Source: CAVXXD01 sp963765625
GTDB lineage: Bacteria; Actinomycetota; Geothermincolia; Geothermincolales; Geothermincolaceae
Assembly: GCA_963765625.1 (NCBI GenBank)
Contig: CAVXXD010000016.1
Location: forward strand, 177,195 to 241,194
Length of the DNA: 64,000 bases
Direction of reading: 5' to 3'
Shown: piece after piece, positions 7,963-17,167 of the stretch
Numbering within the stretch: position 1 is the stretch's first letter
Layout: each line of letters starts with the position of its first letter
Notes under the pieces: generated by a model
Database searches by the model: none
Told to the model about the DNA's origin: nothing
Seen by the model: only the letters and a program-made list of their open reading frames with translations
Position numbers and translations under genes: made by a program

Positions 7963-9066
7963 TCAATGGTCCTTAAACACCTCTATGTAAGGGACGTGTG
8001 CGAACACCTTGCTCCTTTTCCGTCCGGTGATCTCCGTCAGTATCCCAAGTTTGGACATTCTCGCGATCAATGCGATCGCGTTGGGGTTGCTGAGGCCCGT
8101 GATCGCTTCGACATCTTTGATCCGAACGTATGGACTGCCGTACAGATGGTTCAGGAGTCTGATCGCGTTCTCACTCACTGCTCCCAGGCTTGTCACTGAC
8201 CGCATTTCTTCGTCTCTCAGGGCGAGCACCGACCTGGCCGACGCGGTCGCTCCCCGGGACGTTTCAGGCACGCCCTTCATGAAGAATCGCAGCCAACCCT
8301 CCAGGTCATCTTTGTCGTGGGTGGCACTCAGCCGGTCGTAGTATTCTCGCCTGTTGGCCCTGAAGTATTCCGATAAGTATAGTAGCGGCTAGAAGGTCAC
8401 CAACAGGCGCCCCACTCTTCCGTTCCCATCCAGGAATGGGTGGATGGCCTCGAATTGGAGGTGGGCCAGCGCCGCTTTGAGTAAAACCGGTGCGGGGGCG
8501 CGATCGTGCAGGTACTTCTCCAGGTTGGAAAGAAGAGACATAACTTCGTGGGGTGGGGGAGGTATGAACGAAGAAGCCTCTATCGAGTGTCCCCCGATCC
8601 AGTTCTGACTCTTCCTGAAGAAGCCGCGAGTTTTGTGTTCGCCCCTTACTCCCGATAGCAGTATTTAGTGAATCTCTCTCATTAACCGTAGAGACAAAGG
8701 AAGGGTCTCAAGGCGCTCGAGCCCGTAGTTCATCGCCTTGACGTAGTTCTGGATCTCGTCAACGTCATTGTGAATATCGCTATCCTCTATTCGAGCTTCC
8801 GCTTTCAGCAGGTCGGAAAAAGTCGCCTGTGTCCCTTCCACCTGGCTTGAGAGCGTTGCTTCTTTGCCGACATACATCTGTATGAAGAAATCGATGTCGG
8901 GCAACGTCTCCGCAATTCCGTCGAGCCTGCCCAGTTCCTGATCCGCCTCCGAGATCAAGCTCTGGAGCATATCGTCCATCTTGATCTTAAAAGGAAGTGG
9001 GTTGGGAACGAACGCTTTATATCTGGCTCTTCCGCTGGATTGTGTGATAAATCCTCCGTTACGCAT
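7963..9066 (-). pseudogene. Fic family protein (AMP-transferase type) with two in-frame stop codons
   Basis: One continuous minus-strand frame of 368 codons reads as a full Fic protein. It starts at MRNGGF with ribosome site AGGAGG and has the N-terminal Fic_N region (SSQVEGTQATFSDLLKAEA) and the core motif HPFLDGNGRVGR. A C-terminal winged helix follows (residues about 290-368). The frame is interrupted by TAA at 8665-8667, directly after MREIH, and by TAG at 8389-8391, just after the catalytic motif. About ten residues normally following the motif appear to be missing there. Fic proteins transfer AMP to target hydroxyls; the family is often toxin-like. As written this gene cannot make an intact enzyme. 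Confidence 0.85.
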
Positions 9067-9183
9067 GGCGTATAGCCTCCTCGCATAACCCCTGGATGCT
9101 GTTATCTTCGATAATATGCCAATAACGTAGATAACAAAAATATTATCTACGAGGGGCATAGCTAGTTGCTCCGCCGACTCTGG

Positions 9184-9280
9184 GCAAAATAATGCAGGTC
9201 AGATAATCTGGAATCTGACCTGCTGTTCTTCTGGTGGTGAGAGGCGGACTTGAACCGCCGACACCTGGAATTTCAGCCCA
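9184..9280 (-). repeat. left direct repeat with truncated tRNA-Phe (3' half) and terminator
   Basis: Positions 9232-9280 match the 3' 49 nt of tRNA-Phe: anticodon-loop side, variable loop, T-arm, acceptor strand and CCA. Similarity stops in the anticodon arm, and the 5' half is absent. Positions 9194-9222 repeat the hairpin terminator of the tRNA operon. Offset to the intact copy is exactly 40,104 bp throughout, with no indel. It is a likely attachment-site remnant. Confidence 0.8.
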
Positions 9281-9552
9281 TCAACCTAGTGTTTCTATAC
9301 GTTTCTATCTCTTTCGCTTAGAAACTCGTAAGCGCTATTATCCTCATGATATCCAGGTTCAATCTAACCAAGGATAACTTCATGATTTCTCGTAGTTGCT
9401 CGTACAGCGTCCTATCCATGTGGCGTATATGTGGTGCGCTCATTCAAGGACCTGTTTAACAGAGCTCAAGATTTCTAAATGAGGAGAGCGGTTGGTAACA
9501 AACAGAAGAGCTCAAGGAACCAAGCCTCTTACAAGCCCGGGGCGGTTCACTC
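9281..9552. other. non-coding stretch inside the left island end
   Basis: There is no gene I can support here. A 41-codon minus-strand frame (9318-9443, starting MSAPHIRHMD) lacks a convincing ribosome site and recognised motif. An integrase would be expected at such a junction, but none of its signatures (R-HxxR-Y) is found in any frame. Confidence 0.4.
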
Positions 9553-10650
9553 TTACTTCCGCGGCGCCGGCGAGATGGTGTAGCGGATGGTCGAGAGGTC
9601 CAGGTATTCCCAGGCAGCCCGCGCCTTCCTTCCCTCCGCCAGTTCGTACAGGGCCGCGAGCCAGCCGGCCAGCAGGTGCTCGCAGAAGGAGTTCTCCACC
9701 GTCACCCGGAAAACGTCCCCCTCGAAGCCGTATTCCACCGGGTTGCCTTGCGCGCGGATGATGATGGCGTCCAGTGCTTCCCGGCAGAACCGGTCCCGGT
9801 CCGGCAACTCCGCACCACCACCGCGCAGGAACTCCTTTCGCAGGTGGGGCAGACAGAAGGCCTTGTGCGCTTCGACCACCAGTTCGTTGACCTCGTCGCC
9901 CAGTTCGCGGACCAGTTCGCGGATGACCACCATGGGCGTATAGGCGTCGATGTAGATCATGCGCACGCCCCGGCGCACGTCCATGATGATTCCTTCCTTC
10001 CTCCTCCACTCCAGGTCCCGGTAGGCCCGGGGAAAGCCGCAGCGGGGGCAGGTCGCTATGTCGTTGTGGCCAGGCTTGACTGGTGCCAAGTTAACGCCCA
10101 AGCGCACGGCGATGTCGGGGCGGGAGGTCTCCGGCTCGATATGGATGATCTCGCCGTTGGGCGCATCCCTCCAGGTATGGCCGAAGGGCTGGTCCTCCAG
10201 GGCCTCGATGGCGCCCACGACGATGGCGGCTATCATGTCGCGGTTGAAGGGTTTGCGGATTAGCGCCTCCCCCACCTTCCCGCTCCGGTATTTCACCATC
10301 ACCACTTTCGCGTAAGCTATGCCGAATACGATCGCCGTGCGGCAGGCGAAGGTCAACAAGGCCCGCTTGAAGCCGGGGATGCGCGTGATGAAGACCGGCA
10401 TGCGTCCAAGGAATACCGAGGTGAACTCCACCGACGCGTTTCGCTGAGCCTCGTAGACCACGTGGCCCAGGGGGATATCCAAGCGCTCCTCGAGGTGCGC
10501 GATGAACCCGTTCAAGAAATCCGCCTCGATGAAGATGTTGCGGAACTCCAGCCGGGTGCTCCGGCTGGTTATGGTGCCGTTGCTATTCCATTCACTGAGC
10601 GCCCGGAGCAACCCGGGGAAACCGCACTCCCTGCAATCGTAGAAACCCAT
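9553..10650 (-). CDS. two-repeat zinc-knuckle protein of unknown function
   Basis: A 365-residue protein with no recognised family. It consists of two related halves. Each begins with a CxxCG zinc knuckle (CRECGFP near residue 5, CPRCGFP near residue 190). Each then has a W-x4-5-G-x-I segment, a conserved Arg and a helical region ending in V-E-A. The second half closes with an NSFCEHLLAGWLAALYE helix. No signal peptide is seen. The start MGFYDCRECG is chosen because AAGGAGGAGGGGC precedes it; a longer frame to 10755 runs into the promoter leader. A frameshifted paralogue lies at 23.9-25.0 kb. Promoter module A drives it. A sensor, adaptor or substrate-binding role is possible but unproven. 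Confidence 0.75.
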   Translation of the reverse strand: MGFYDCRECGFPGLLRALSEWNSNGTITSRSTRLEFRNIFIEADFLNGFIAHLEERLDIPLGHVVYEAQRNASVEFTSVFLGRMPVFITRIPGFKRALLTFACRTAIVFGIAYAKVVMVKYRSGKVGEALIRKPFNRDMIAAIVVGAIEALEDQPFGHTWRDAPNGEIIHIEPETSRPDIAVRLGVNLAPVKPGHNDIATCPRCGFPRAYRDLEWRRKEGIIMDVRRGVRMIYIDAYTPMVVIRELVRELGDEVNELVVEAHKAFCLPHLRKEFLRGGGAELPDRDRFCREALDAIIIRAQGNPVEYGFEGDVFRVTVENSFCEHLLAGWLAALYELAEGRKARAAWEYLDLSTIRYTISPAPRK

Positions 10651-10763
10651 GCCCCTCCTCCTTCTTCGGCCACCTTTGTAAATGTGTTGCTCACTTCGTT
10701 GGATGCTGTGAAGAGGGTACGGTTCTGTGGTTCGTTCGATGGATCGTATAAGCACACGGTATC

Positions 10764-10830
10764 AGCATATGCTTCACTGCGATGAGCGTATAGACATGAA
10801 ACTTCTATACTTTCATAGAGAATTTTCTAT
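10764..10830 (-). promoter_or_regulatory. island promoter module A (zinc-knuckle gene)
   Basis: On the minus strand: imperfect repeat ATAGAAAATTC (10830-10820), then ATAGAAGTTTC (10808-10798), start-to-start 22 bp. A TATACG -10-like sequence follows, then palindrome AGCATATGCT (10773-10764) 35 bp from the second repeat. It has the same geometry as modules B, D, F and G. The leader also contains CAGCATCCAACGAAG, shared with B and D. Confidence 0.75.
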
Positions 10831-10905
10831 TGAGGACGTTAAGCCCGGATAGATCATATGGAACTTGAAGGGCGATCTTGCGCCGGGGGGAAGCTTACTC
10901 TGCCG

Positions 10906-11079
10906 CTATTCATGTTGGATCAGGTAATTCTGATAGGCGGCCGCGATCGCCATCATCACTTATCCCGAAACCCATATGGGATTTATGTAGTTGACCGTTG
11001 AGTAGGGATCGTTAGCGTACAAATAGGCGGCGACCAGAGCCAGGAGAGCGGAAAAGACCCAGATGCCAGGGGTCCACAT
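10906..11079 (-). pseudogene. possible decayed small membrane protein
   Basis: A minus-strand frame starting at 11079 reads MWTPGIWVFSALLALVAA, a clear hydrophobic helix, then YANDPYSTVNYINPIWVSG and a TAA (10962-10960). The same frame continues through a second helix to a TAG at 10908-10906. It lies between two divergent promoter modules with no ribosome site of note. I treat it as a weakly supported relic; it could equally be chance. Confidence 0.3.
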
Positions 11080-11105
11080 ATCCGTAGAAATCCAACATCT
11101 GCTCG

Positions 11106-11172
11106 ATAGAAGTTTCTCTATAAAAGTATAGAAGTTTCATGTCTATACACTAACCATCGTGAAGCATATGCT
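11106..11172 (+). promoter_or_regulatory. island promoter module B (flavoprotein cassette)
   Basis: ATAGAAGTTTC occurs perfectly at 11106-11116 and 11128-11138 (22-bp period). TATACA follows at 11144-11149 and AGCATATGCT at 11163-11172 (35 bp from the second repeat). The repeats lie where a class II activator would overlap the -35 region, and no TTGACA-like -35 is present. A leader of about 150 nt follows before the first start codons; it shares CAGCATCCAACGAAGAAAG (11228-11246) with module D. Confidence 0.8.
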
Positions 11173-11337
11173 GACATCGTGTACTAATAAAAACGGCCGA
11201 ACGCAGCACAATACAGCACTCTCTTTACAGCATCCAACGAAGAAAGTAACACACCTATAGTACGCGGATGACCTGAGATCCACTCCGGCAAAGTTTAAGT
11301 GGGTCCAGCGGGGAGGCGTTGCTCTTAAAGGAGGAAT

Positions 11338-11406
11338 ATGGCCCTGTACACAACGGAAATCCTGGCAAATATTGGAAGCTATGCTCTACCGGGAAAGGGA
11401 GAATAA
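11338..11406 (+). CDS. 22-codon upstream leader ORF
   Basis: The reading frame starts MALYTTEILAN and ends PGKGE-stop. It has a near-perfect ribosome site, AAAGGAGG, three bases before its ATG. Its TAA overlaps the ATG of the flavoprotein gene by one base (TAATG), the classic geometry for translational coupling. The composition shows no run of one amino acid, so amino-acid attenuation is not evident. It is a leader peptide or a remnant of a lost gene's N-terminus. Confidence 0.5.
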   Translation: MALYTTEILANIGSYALPGKGE

Positions 11407-12782
11407 TGAGTATTCAAGCTGTTTCGCTGCGTCGGTCCATCCAACCAGGGCTTAGCGTTGTAAAACCAACCTCCGTAAAGGAGATACAGCAGACGCTACG
11501 CTACGCCAACAGGCACCGGATTCCCGTTATGGCCAGGAGTTCATCAGTTGACACTTATGGATATCCCACTTCCAAGCGGGGGCTCATATTGATCGATCTT
11601 TCAGAGATGAGAACCATTCACAATGTTGATACAAGGAACAGGGCAGTAAGATTTGAGCCAGGGGTAGGATGGGCGCAGCTCCAGGACGAATTAAGAAAGC
11701 ATGGGCTTAAGGCTTCAAACCCTCTGTTGCCCCACAACAGAAAATCGGCCCTCAGTAGCTACCTGGAGAAGGAGCCGATGCTTATCCCCAAGTTCGAGTA
11801 TGGAGAGCCGATACTTACCATGGAGATGGTCCTCCCGAGCGGAGACATATTTCGGACAGGCTCTGCTTCAGGTCCTGCCAGCGTGAAAAAGACCAATGCC
11901 GATCTGGTAGGCCCGGATGGTCCAGGCACAATGACCTTATGCAGATTGGTTCAAGGGGCTCAAGGAACGCTGGGAATCGTTACGTGGATCAACGTAAAGG
12001 CGGAAACCCTTCCAGTAACGCAAAAGTTATTCTCCATACCCTGTAATACCTTGGAAGAGGTTGTAGGCACCATATGCCGTATCCAGCGTCGCATGATCGG
12101 CGATGAGTGCTTCGCGCTGAACAACCATAATCTTGCGAGTATCCTTTGCGAGAACTGGCAGGATGATTACGCCAAACTCAAAAAGGAGCTGCCGCCCTGG
12201 ACCATAATACTCTGCTTGGCAGCCGGGCCCCGGTTACCCGAAAGAAAGATGGAGTACCAACAGAAGGCGCTTGCAGATATTGTGAAGGAATCGGGAATAA
12301 CACTAGAAGAAGATCTGGCAGGCCGGGGTTCGCAACTCATTGAATTGTTCCAGGGTCCTTGGAATAGGGATCCTTACTGGAAGCATGGAGTACTGGGTGA
12401 CTCCCTGGACATCTTCTTTGTAACAACCCGCAACAAGGTGTCTCAATGCGAATCGTCATTTCACAGGGTGCTGGAGGAATATGGCCATGCTGTTGAAGGC
12501 ATTGGCGAGTACATACAGCCTTTGGAATACGGGAGGGTTTTCCACATGGAATACAATATCCCGGTCAGGCCTGGTTCCCATCAGGACGGAGAGCTGAAGT
12601 CCCTTTCCAGAAAAGCAGTTGCGGAGATTTCCAAGCAGGGTGGGTTCTTTTCGAGGCCGCAGGGCATATGGGCGGAAGAAGTCTTTAATCTATGTCCCTC
12701 GAATACCGCTACTCAGATGACGCTGAAGAAAGTCTTTGACAAGAACAACATAATGAATTCGGAGGAGGGGTTATGTCTTTAA
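11406..12782 (+). CDS. FAD-linked oxidoreductase (GlcD/PCMH-type FAD-binding domain)
   Basis: A 458-residue protein with a PCMH-type FAD-binding domain in the N-terminal half. Visible elements are VVKPTSVKEIQQTLRYANRHRIPV, then DLSEMRTIHNVDTRNRAVRFEPGVGWAQL, and later QGAQGTLGIVTWINVKAE. The C-terminal half is a substrate-binding region. Such proteins oxidise 2-hydroxyacids, alcohols or phenolic side chains. The start ATG 11406 follows GGGAG and overlaps the leader ORF stop; a longer frame from TTG 11319 is less likely. Its stop overlaps the Fe-S partner by 10 bp, so the two probably form a GlcD/GlcF-like complex that sends electrons through Fe-S clusters. The substrate is unknown. Confidence 0.85.
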   Translation: MSIQAVSLRRSIQPGLSVVKPTSVKEIQQTLRYANRHRIPVMARSSSVDTYGYPTSKRGLILIDLSEMRTIHNVDTRNRAVRFEPGVGWAQLQDELRKHGLKASNPLLPHNRKSALSSYLEKEPMLIPKFEYGEPILTMEMVLPSGDIFRTGSASGPASVKKTNADLVGPDGPGTMTLCRLVQGAQGTLGIVTWINVKAETLPVTQKLFSIPCNTLEEVVGTICRIQRRMIGDECFALNNHNLASILCENWQDDYAKLKKELPPWTIILCLAAGPRLPERKMEYQQKALADIVKESGITLEEDLAGRGSQLIELFQGPWNRDPYWKHGVLGDSLDIFFVTTRNKVSQCESSFHRVLEEYGHAVEGIGEYIQPLEYGRVFHMEYNIPVRPGSHQDGELKSLSRKAVAEISKQGGFFSRPQGIWAEEVFNLCPSNTATQMTLKKVFDKNNIMNSEEGLCL

Positions 12783-14068
12783 CAAACTTCGAGTGGGAAA
12801 CCGTTAATTGTGCACGCTGCTCCGTCTGCAAATGGGTAGACCCCTGGGAACTTACGAGCGAGAGATTCGCAAAAGTCTGCCCCTCAGTCGCCCGGTATCT
12901 TTTTGATGCCTACTCATGCCAGGGAAAAATGGACGTAGCATCGGGATTGATGCGCGGTGAGCTGGACTTCACCGAAAGTCTTCTGGACATTGTCTACAAA
13001 TGCACCCTCTGCGGAGCATGCGATACCATGTGTAAGCGAAGTAGGGATTTGGAGCCCCTCCTCATGTTCAAGGCACTGCGGGCGAAGTGCATAGAGGATG
13101 GGCAGATCATCCCCGAACACATGTTCATGATTGACTCCCTCAAGAGAGAGGACAACGTATTCGGGGAGCCGAAGTCGAAAAGGGGCGCCTGGGCCGAAGG
13201 GCTGGAGCTGAAGGATATAAACAAGGAAAAGGCCGAGGTGCTCTTCCACGTGGGCTGCCGCTACTCCTACGACTCAGACCTCTGGGATACACTGCGGGGC
13301 ATGGTGGATATCCTCCAGGCATCCGGAGTCGATTTCGGGATCGCCGGCAATGAGGAAGCCTGCTGTGGGGGGCGCGCCTATGAACTGGGCTACCAGGGGG
13401 AGGCGAGTAATTTCGCGGAGGACTTTCAGGGCAGGCTAAAAGCCTCCGGCGCCACGACCCTTGTGACCGCATGCTCGGATTGCTACGCGACGTTCAAATA
13501 CACCCACCCTGCAATGGGCAAAGAGCTATCTGTGGAAGTCCTGCATATAACCGAATATTTGGAGCGCCTTCTGGAAGAGGGACGGCTTAACCTTACTCAG
13601 GACCTGGGTATGAAGGTGACATATCATGATCCTTGTCATCTGGGAAGGCTCAGTGAACCGTTTATCCCCTGGGAAGGAAGCAGGGGGACTTATGGGATGC
13701 ATACCCCTGCCAAGGAATTCCGGCGAGGGACCTTTGGGTGTTATGACACTCCTCGCGACGTGATCCGCCGAGTTCCTGGTGTTGAGCTGACAGAGATGGA
13801 ACGCATTCGGGAATATTCATGGTGCTGCGGATCCGGTGGGGGGGTATGGGAAGCATACCCTGATTTTGCCTCTTGGACGGCCGCGGAAAGAATAGAGGAG
13901 GCCCTTTCTACGGGAGCAGAAGCTTTGGTCACTGCCTGCCCGTGGTGTGTAAGGGCGTTCAAGGATTCGGTAGGGGAATCTGAAGCACCTATTAAGGTTT
14001 ATGACCTCACAGAGCTGGTATGGTTGGCAGTCGGAAACGACAAGAAGAAATCTAAAAAGATGACTTAG
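12773..14068 (+). CDS. (Fe-S)-binding protein with CCG domains (GlcF/HdrD-like)
   Basis: A 431-residue protein. The N-terminus has two ferredoxin-type clusters (CARCSVCKW...VCPS and CTLCGACDTMCKR, residues about 13-90). Two cysteine-rich CCG domains follow: EEACCGGRAYELG with TACSDCYATF, and YHDPCHLGR with SWCCGSGGGVWE and TACPWCVRAF. CCG domains bind noncubane or 4Fe-4S clusters in heterodisulfide-reductase-type enzymes and in glycolate or lactate oxidase complexes. It overlaps the upstream flavoprotein gene by 10 bp and is followed 9 bp later by a second flavoprotein, so it probably relays electrons from both, perhaps to menaquinone. Confidence 0.92.
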   Translation: MSLTNFEWETVNCARCSVCKWVDPWELTSERFAKVCPSVARYLFDAYSCQGKMDVASGLMRGELDFTESLLDIVYKCTLCGACDTMCKRSRDLEPLLMFKALRAKCIEDGQIIPEHMFMIDSLKREDNVFGEPKSKRGAWAEGLELKDINKEKAEVLFHVGCRYSYDSDLWDTLRGMVDILQASGVDFGIAGNEEACCGGRAYELGYQGEASNFAEDFQGRLKASGATTLVTACSDCYATFKYTHPAMGKELSVEVLHITEYLERLLEEGRLNLTQDLGMKVTYHDPCHLGRLSEPFIPWEGSRGTYGMHTPAKEFRRGTFGCYDTPRDVIRRVPGVELTEMERIREYSWCCGSGGGVWEAYPDFASWTAAERIEEALSTGAEALVTACPWCVRAFKDSVGESEAPIKVYDLTELVWLAVGNDKKKSKKMT

Positions 14069-14077
14069 GAGGCTACC

Positions 14078-15727
14078 ATGGGATTATCAGATAATGCGCT
14101 TCAGGCCCTTACCGGAGTATTGGGGGAAGAATATGTAAGCACCGATCCGGCCGTGATGCGTGCATATTCAAGGAATTTCACGTCTCCTCTTGGGCCTCGA
14201 CCCGTAGAGTGTGTTGCCCTTCCGGGCAAGATGGAGGATATCCAGGAGATATACCGTCTGGCCAATCGCTTCGATTTCAAGGTTATTCCCACCGGCACCC
14301 ATCTGTTTATGTCTTGTGAGCCGCTGATACCGTTCTATGACCATCTGATAATAGACCCCAAGAGAATGGACGGGTTATGGATAGATGAGGAAAACATGTA
14401 TGCGGTAGTAGAACCTTATGTCACCTGGGCCCGCTTGCAGGTGGAAGCAATGAAGCGTGGCTTGACTTGCTATTTGCCTACGGGAGGCGCTCAGACCTCG
14501 GTTGTGGCCAATTTGACCTTTCAGGGTTACCACATGGCCGCGCACCGGCTTGGTGCGGGATCCCGCTCAATGCTCGCCATGGAGTGGGTGTTGCCAGACG
14601 GTGAGATCATGAACATAGGATCCACCTCATCTCCAGGTGGTGAGTATTTCTGGGGTGAAGGTCCGGGGGCGGATCTGAGAGGCATGATAAAGGGAGTCTG
14701 GGGGTTTTTCGGAGGCCTTGGCATGTGCACCAAGGCAGGGATAAAACTCTTTCCCTGGCCTGGTCCTGAAAAGTTGCCTACGAGGGGAGCCACTCCGGAT
14801 AAAAGGGTCTTTCTTCCTGAAGATAAATTCAAGACATATGCCATCGGCTTCCCCACCTTCGATTCCGTGATAGACGCCATGTACGAGATAGGACGCTCTG
14901 AGATAGCCTCGGTATGCATGCACCTGCAAAAAGGGTGGCTTGCCGGAGAGATTGCACTTTGCCAGGAGGATTACTTCAGCATGTGGGAGAGCGAGGCTTA
15001 CCAGAAATCCGTAGAAAACATGTTGGTGGTAATGCTTACGGCCTATACCTCGAAAGAGCAGCTCGAGTATGAGGATGATGTGCTGAGAGCGATTATGGGC
15101 GAATACGGTGGTAGGTTTCTCTCTGATGAAGTCCAGGAAGGTATAGCCCAGGTGGTGGTTCCCGACCTTACGATCAGGCCCAACGTTGTCTTTCGGGGCT
15201 TCCGTATTGCCGGGTCCTTCTTTGATGTCAAGGGAGCATTGGATTCTATGGATCATGGGGCTATGGTCCACAAGACAACCCTTCCCTTCATCAAAGATTT
15301 CGTGAAGGACAAAACACCTCCTTTCATGGATGACGAGGGTGCCTGCCATTACATATGCTCCTATGACTTTGGCCACTCGGGTTTCTTTGAAATGCCGTTT
15401 CTTTATGAGCCTGACGTTGATCGTAAAAACATAAAGACCCTCCTTGCGGGGCTGACGGCCAAGGGTTACCTGCACGACGCAAGGCACAAAACCTATCCTG
15501 GCGGATTTGTCGTAAGCGTAGGGGCGGACATCATGGGGCCGTTTATGGGAGGATTTCAAAAGATAATAAAGAACGTAAAGGCCACTTTTGACCCCAATTA
15601 TGTGTCAAACCCGGGATGGCCCGTGTTTATGTGGTCCAGGCTTTCAAAAGATGGCATTAAATATGCCATGAATTCGTATAGAAACAAAAGAATGGATAAC
15701 AATAAGGAGTTAAAGAAAGATGTATGA
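14078..15727 (+). CDS. FAD-binding oxidoreductase, 549 residues (VAO/PCMH-like)
   Basis: It has a PCMH-type FAD domain (residues about 35-230: LPGKMEDIQEIYRLANRF, VEPYVTWARLQVEAMKRG, PTGGAQTSVVANL). A long C-terminal domain ends in FDPNYVSNPGWPV, the pattern closing many FAD-linked oxidases. The length of 549 is typical of the vanillyl-alcohol oxidase/p-cresol methylhydroxylase branch. A ribosome site (AGGAGG) precedes ATG 14078. It lies 9 bp after the Fe-S protein and overlaps the next flavoprotein by 8 bp, so the cassette is one operon. Oxidation of a ring-attached or alicyclic carbon is plausible in context but not provable here. Confidence 0.87.
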   Translation: MGLSDNALQALTGVLGEEYVSTDPAVMRAYSRNFTSPLGPRPVECVALPGKMEDIQEIYRLANRFDFKVIPTGTHLFMSCEPLIPFYDHLIIDPKRMDGLWIDEENMYAVVEPYVTWARLQVEAMKRGLTCYLPTGGAQTSVVANLTFQGYHMAAHRLGAGSRSMLAMEWVLPDGEIMNIGSTSSPGGEYFWGEGPGADLRGMIKGVWGFFGGLGMCTKAGIKLFPWPGPEKLPTRGATPDKRVFLPEDKFKTYAIGFPTFDSVIDAMYEIGRSEIASVCMHLQKGWLAGEIALCQEDYFSMWESEAYQKSVENMLVVMLTAYTSKEQLEYEDDVLRAIMGEYGGRFLSDEVQEGIAQVVVPDLTIRPNVVFRGFRIAGSFFDVKGALDSMDHGAMVHKTTLPFIKDFVKDKTPPFMDDEGACHYICSYDFGHSGFFEMPFLYEPDVDRKNIKTLLAGLTAKGYLHDARHKTYPGGFVVSVGADIMGPFMGGFQKIIKNVKATFDPNYVSNPGWPVFMWSRLSKDGIKYAMNSYRNKRMDNNKELKKDV

Positions 15728-17114
15728 CGTAATCGTAGTCGGCGGTGGGGTCGGCGGTATCGGAGCTGCTGCGCTCTTGGCCAAGCAGGGGAGAAAGGTG
15801 TTACTGCTTGAGAAAAATCCCAAGGTGGGAGGAAAGTGCGTCTCTCATAAGAAAGAAGGGTTCCACTTTCCCGTGTTTATCCACGCTTTTGGACGGGGCA
15901 GCAAAGGTAGTTGTTCACATATAGCCAGGATGTTGGGAGAAGAGATTGCCTGGGCGACAGTAAATGAGGTACCAATATACATTAACGGGGAGAGGATGGG
16001 GTTCACCGTAAAAGGCAGACCCATAGGGGTGAGACTGCCATTGAAGGACGTGCTTTCTTTGGCAATGCTGGCACTGAAGACTCTACCGAAACTGCTCACT
16101 AAAAGAGGGCAGGATGAGTTGGACAGGACGGACCTGAGAAGCTGGCTGTACAGGGGTACCGACAATCCCAAACTCCACGCCATTCTGGGTTTCCTAGCAG
16201 GCGCGTTCTACTGCGTCCCTTACTGGGAGGCCTCTTTAGGAGAGACGATTCAGATATTTCGGGGCCTGAGGAAAGGGAAGATCGCATATCCTGTCGGTGA
16301 GTGCGAATCCATTCCAGAAACACTGTTAAAAGGATTCAAGAAGCATGGCGGCGAGTTTAAACAAGATAACGTAAAAAGGATCGTCGTATCTGAGGGAAGG
16401 GTGCAGGGAGTGGAGTTGAGTGATGGGGAGATATTGGAAGCCCCTCTGGTAATAAGCAATGCAGGGATAAGAAGAACTGTTCTGGACCTGGTTGGTGAGG
16501 AGCATTTTGATAAGGGTTATGTCAATTACCTACGAAATCTGAGGCCCTCCTGGTCGGCCCTGGTGGTGCATACGGCCCTTTCAAAGAAGATAACTGATAA
16601 GACAGGGGGCTTATACGCGAACTCACTGGATGTTGTGGGGTACACAAAGCAGCTTGAAAGAGGAGAGATACCCGGGAAACCCTACATGTGGTGTACGGTT
16701 ACCACAAATCTGGTCTCATCATTTGCCCCACCGGGCAAGCAGATCATATGTTTTGGTGCCCCAATGCCTTTTAAGGAAGGAGCTGATTGGGAAAAATGGG
16801 CGGATCAAGTCCTTGAGTCTGGAGAAGATTTATTCCCAGGTCTGAAGGAGCACATGATCTTCAGAGAAGTGATCCCTCCCGAACATATTCAACACTGGGC
16901 TGACAAGGAAGGGGTATTGCTGGAAGTGGCCCAGACAACCCAGCAGGTTGGCGCAAACAGGCCCTCTATGATTTCGCCGATCAACGGGCTCTACTATGTG
17001 GGTGTTGATGTCGCGAATTCCGGGAAGACCAGAGCGGTAGGAGTGGATGCAGCGGGAGAGTCGGCGCTGGAATGCGCTGAGATAGTTGCAAGTAGACTGG
17101 GACCTGTAGGATAA
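15720..17114 (+). CDS. CrtI-like FAD-dependent oxidoreductase (paralogue 1)
   Basis: A 464-residue protein with an N-terminal Rossmann FAD motif VVGGGVGGIGAAALLAKQG followed by LLEKNPKVGGK, typical of phytoene desaturase-like amine-oxidase-fold proteins. A conserved SNAGIRRTVLDL segment and a C-terminal FAD-binding segment GLYYVGVDVANSGKTRAVGVD are also present. Carotenoid genes are absent nearby, so this is probably a family member recruited for oxidation or reduction of a ring or acyl substrate. It overlaps the preceding gene by 8 bp. A paralogue follows 53 bp downstream. Confidence 0.87.
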   Translation: MYDVIVVGGGVGGIGAAALLAKQGRKVLLLEKNPKVGGKCVSHKKEGFHFPVFIHAFGRGSKGSCSHIARMLGEEIAWATVNEVPIYINGERMGFTVKGRPIGVRLPLKDVLSLAMLALKTLPKLLTKRGQDELDRTDLRSWLYRGTDNPKLHAILGFLAGAFYCVPYWEASLGETIQIFRGLRKGKIAYPVGECESIPETLLKGFKKHGGEFKQDNVKRIVVSEGRVQGVELSDGEILEAPLVISNAGIRRTVLDLVGEEHFDKGYVNYLRNLRPSWSALVVHTALSKKITDKTGGLYANSLDVVGYTKQLERGEIPGKPYMWCTVTTNLVSSFAPPGKQIICFGAPMPFKEGADWEKWADQVLESGEDLFPGLKEHMIFREVIPPEHIQHWADKEGVLLEVAQTTQQVGANRPSMISPINGLYYVGVDVANSGKTRAVGVDAAGESALECAEIVASRLGPVG

Positions 17115-17167
17115 CACGACCTGCACTCCAAAGGTCGATGGTGTTGGCAATATTTTGGGGGTAAAAA

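Noticed and set aside
8389..8667. Stop-codon recoding in the Fic gene
   Set aside because: The two stops are different codons (TAA and TAG), no recoding signal is seen, and one coincides with missing residues; decay is simpler.
9318..9443. 41-codon frame considered as an integrase remnant at the left island end
   Set aside because: No R-HxxR-Y signature or similarity to integrase C-termini, and no ribosome site.
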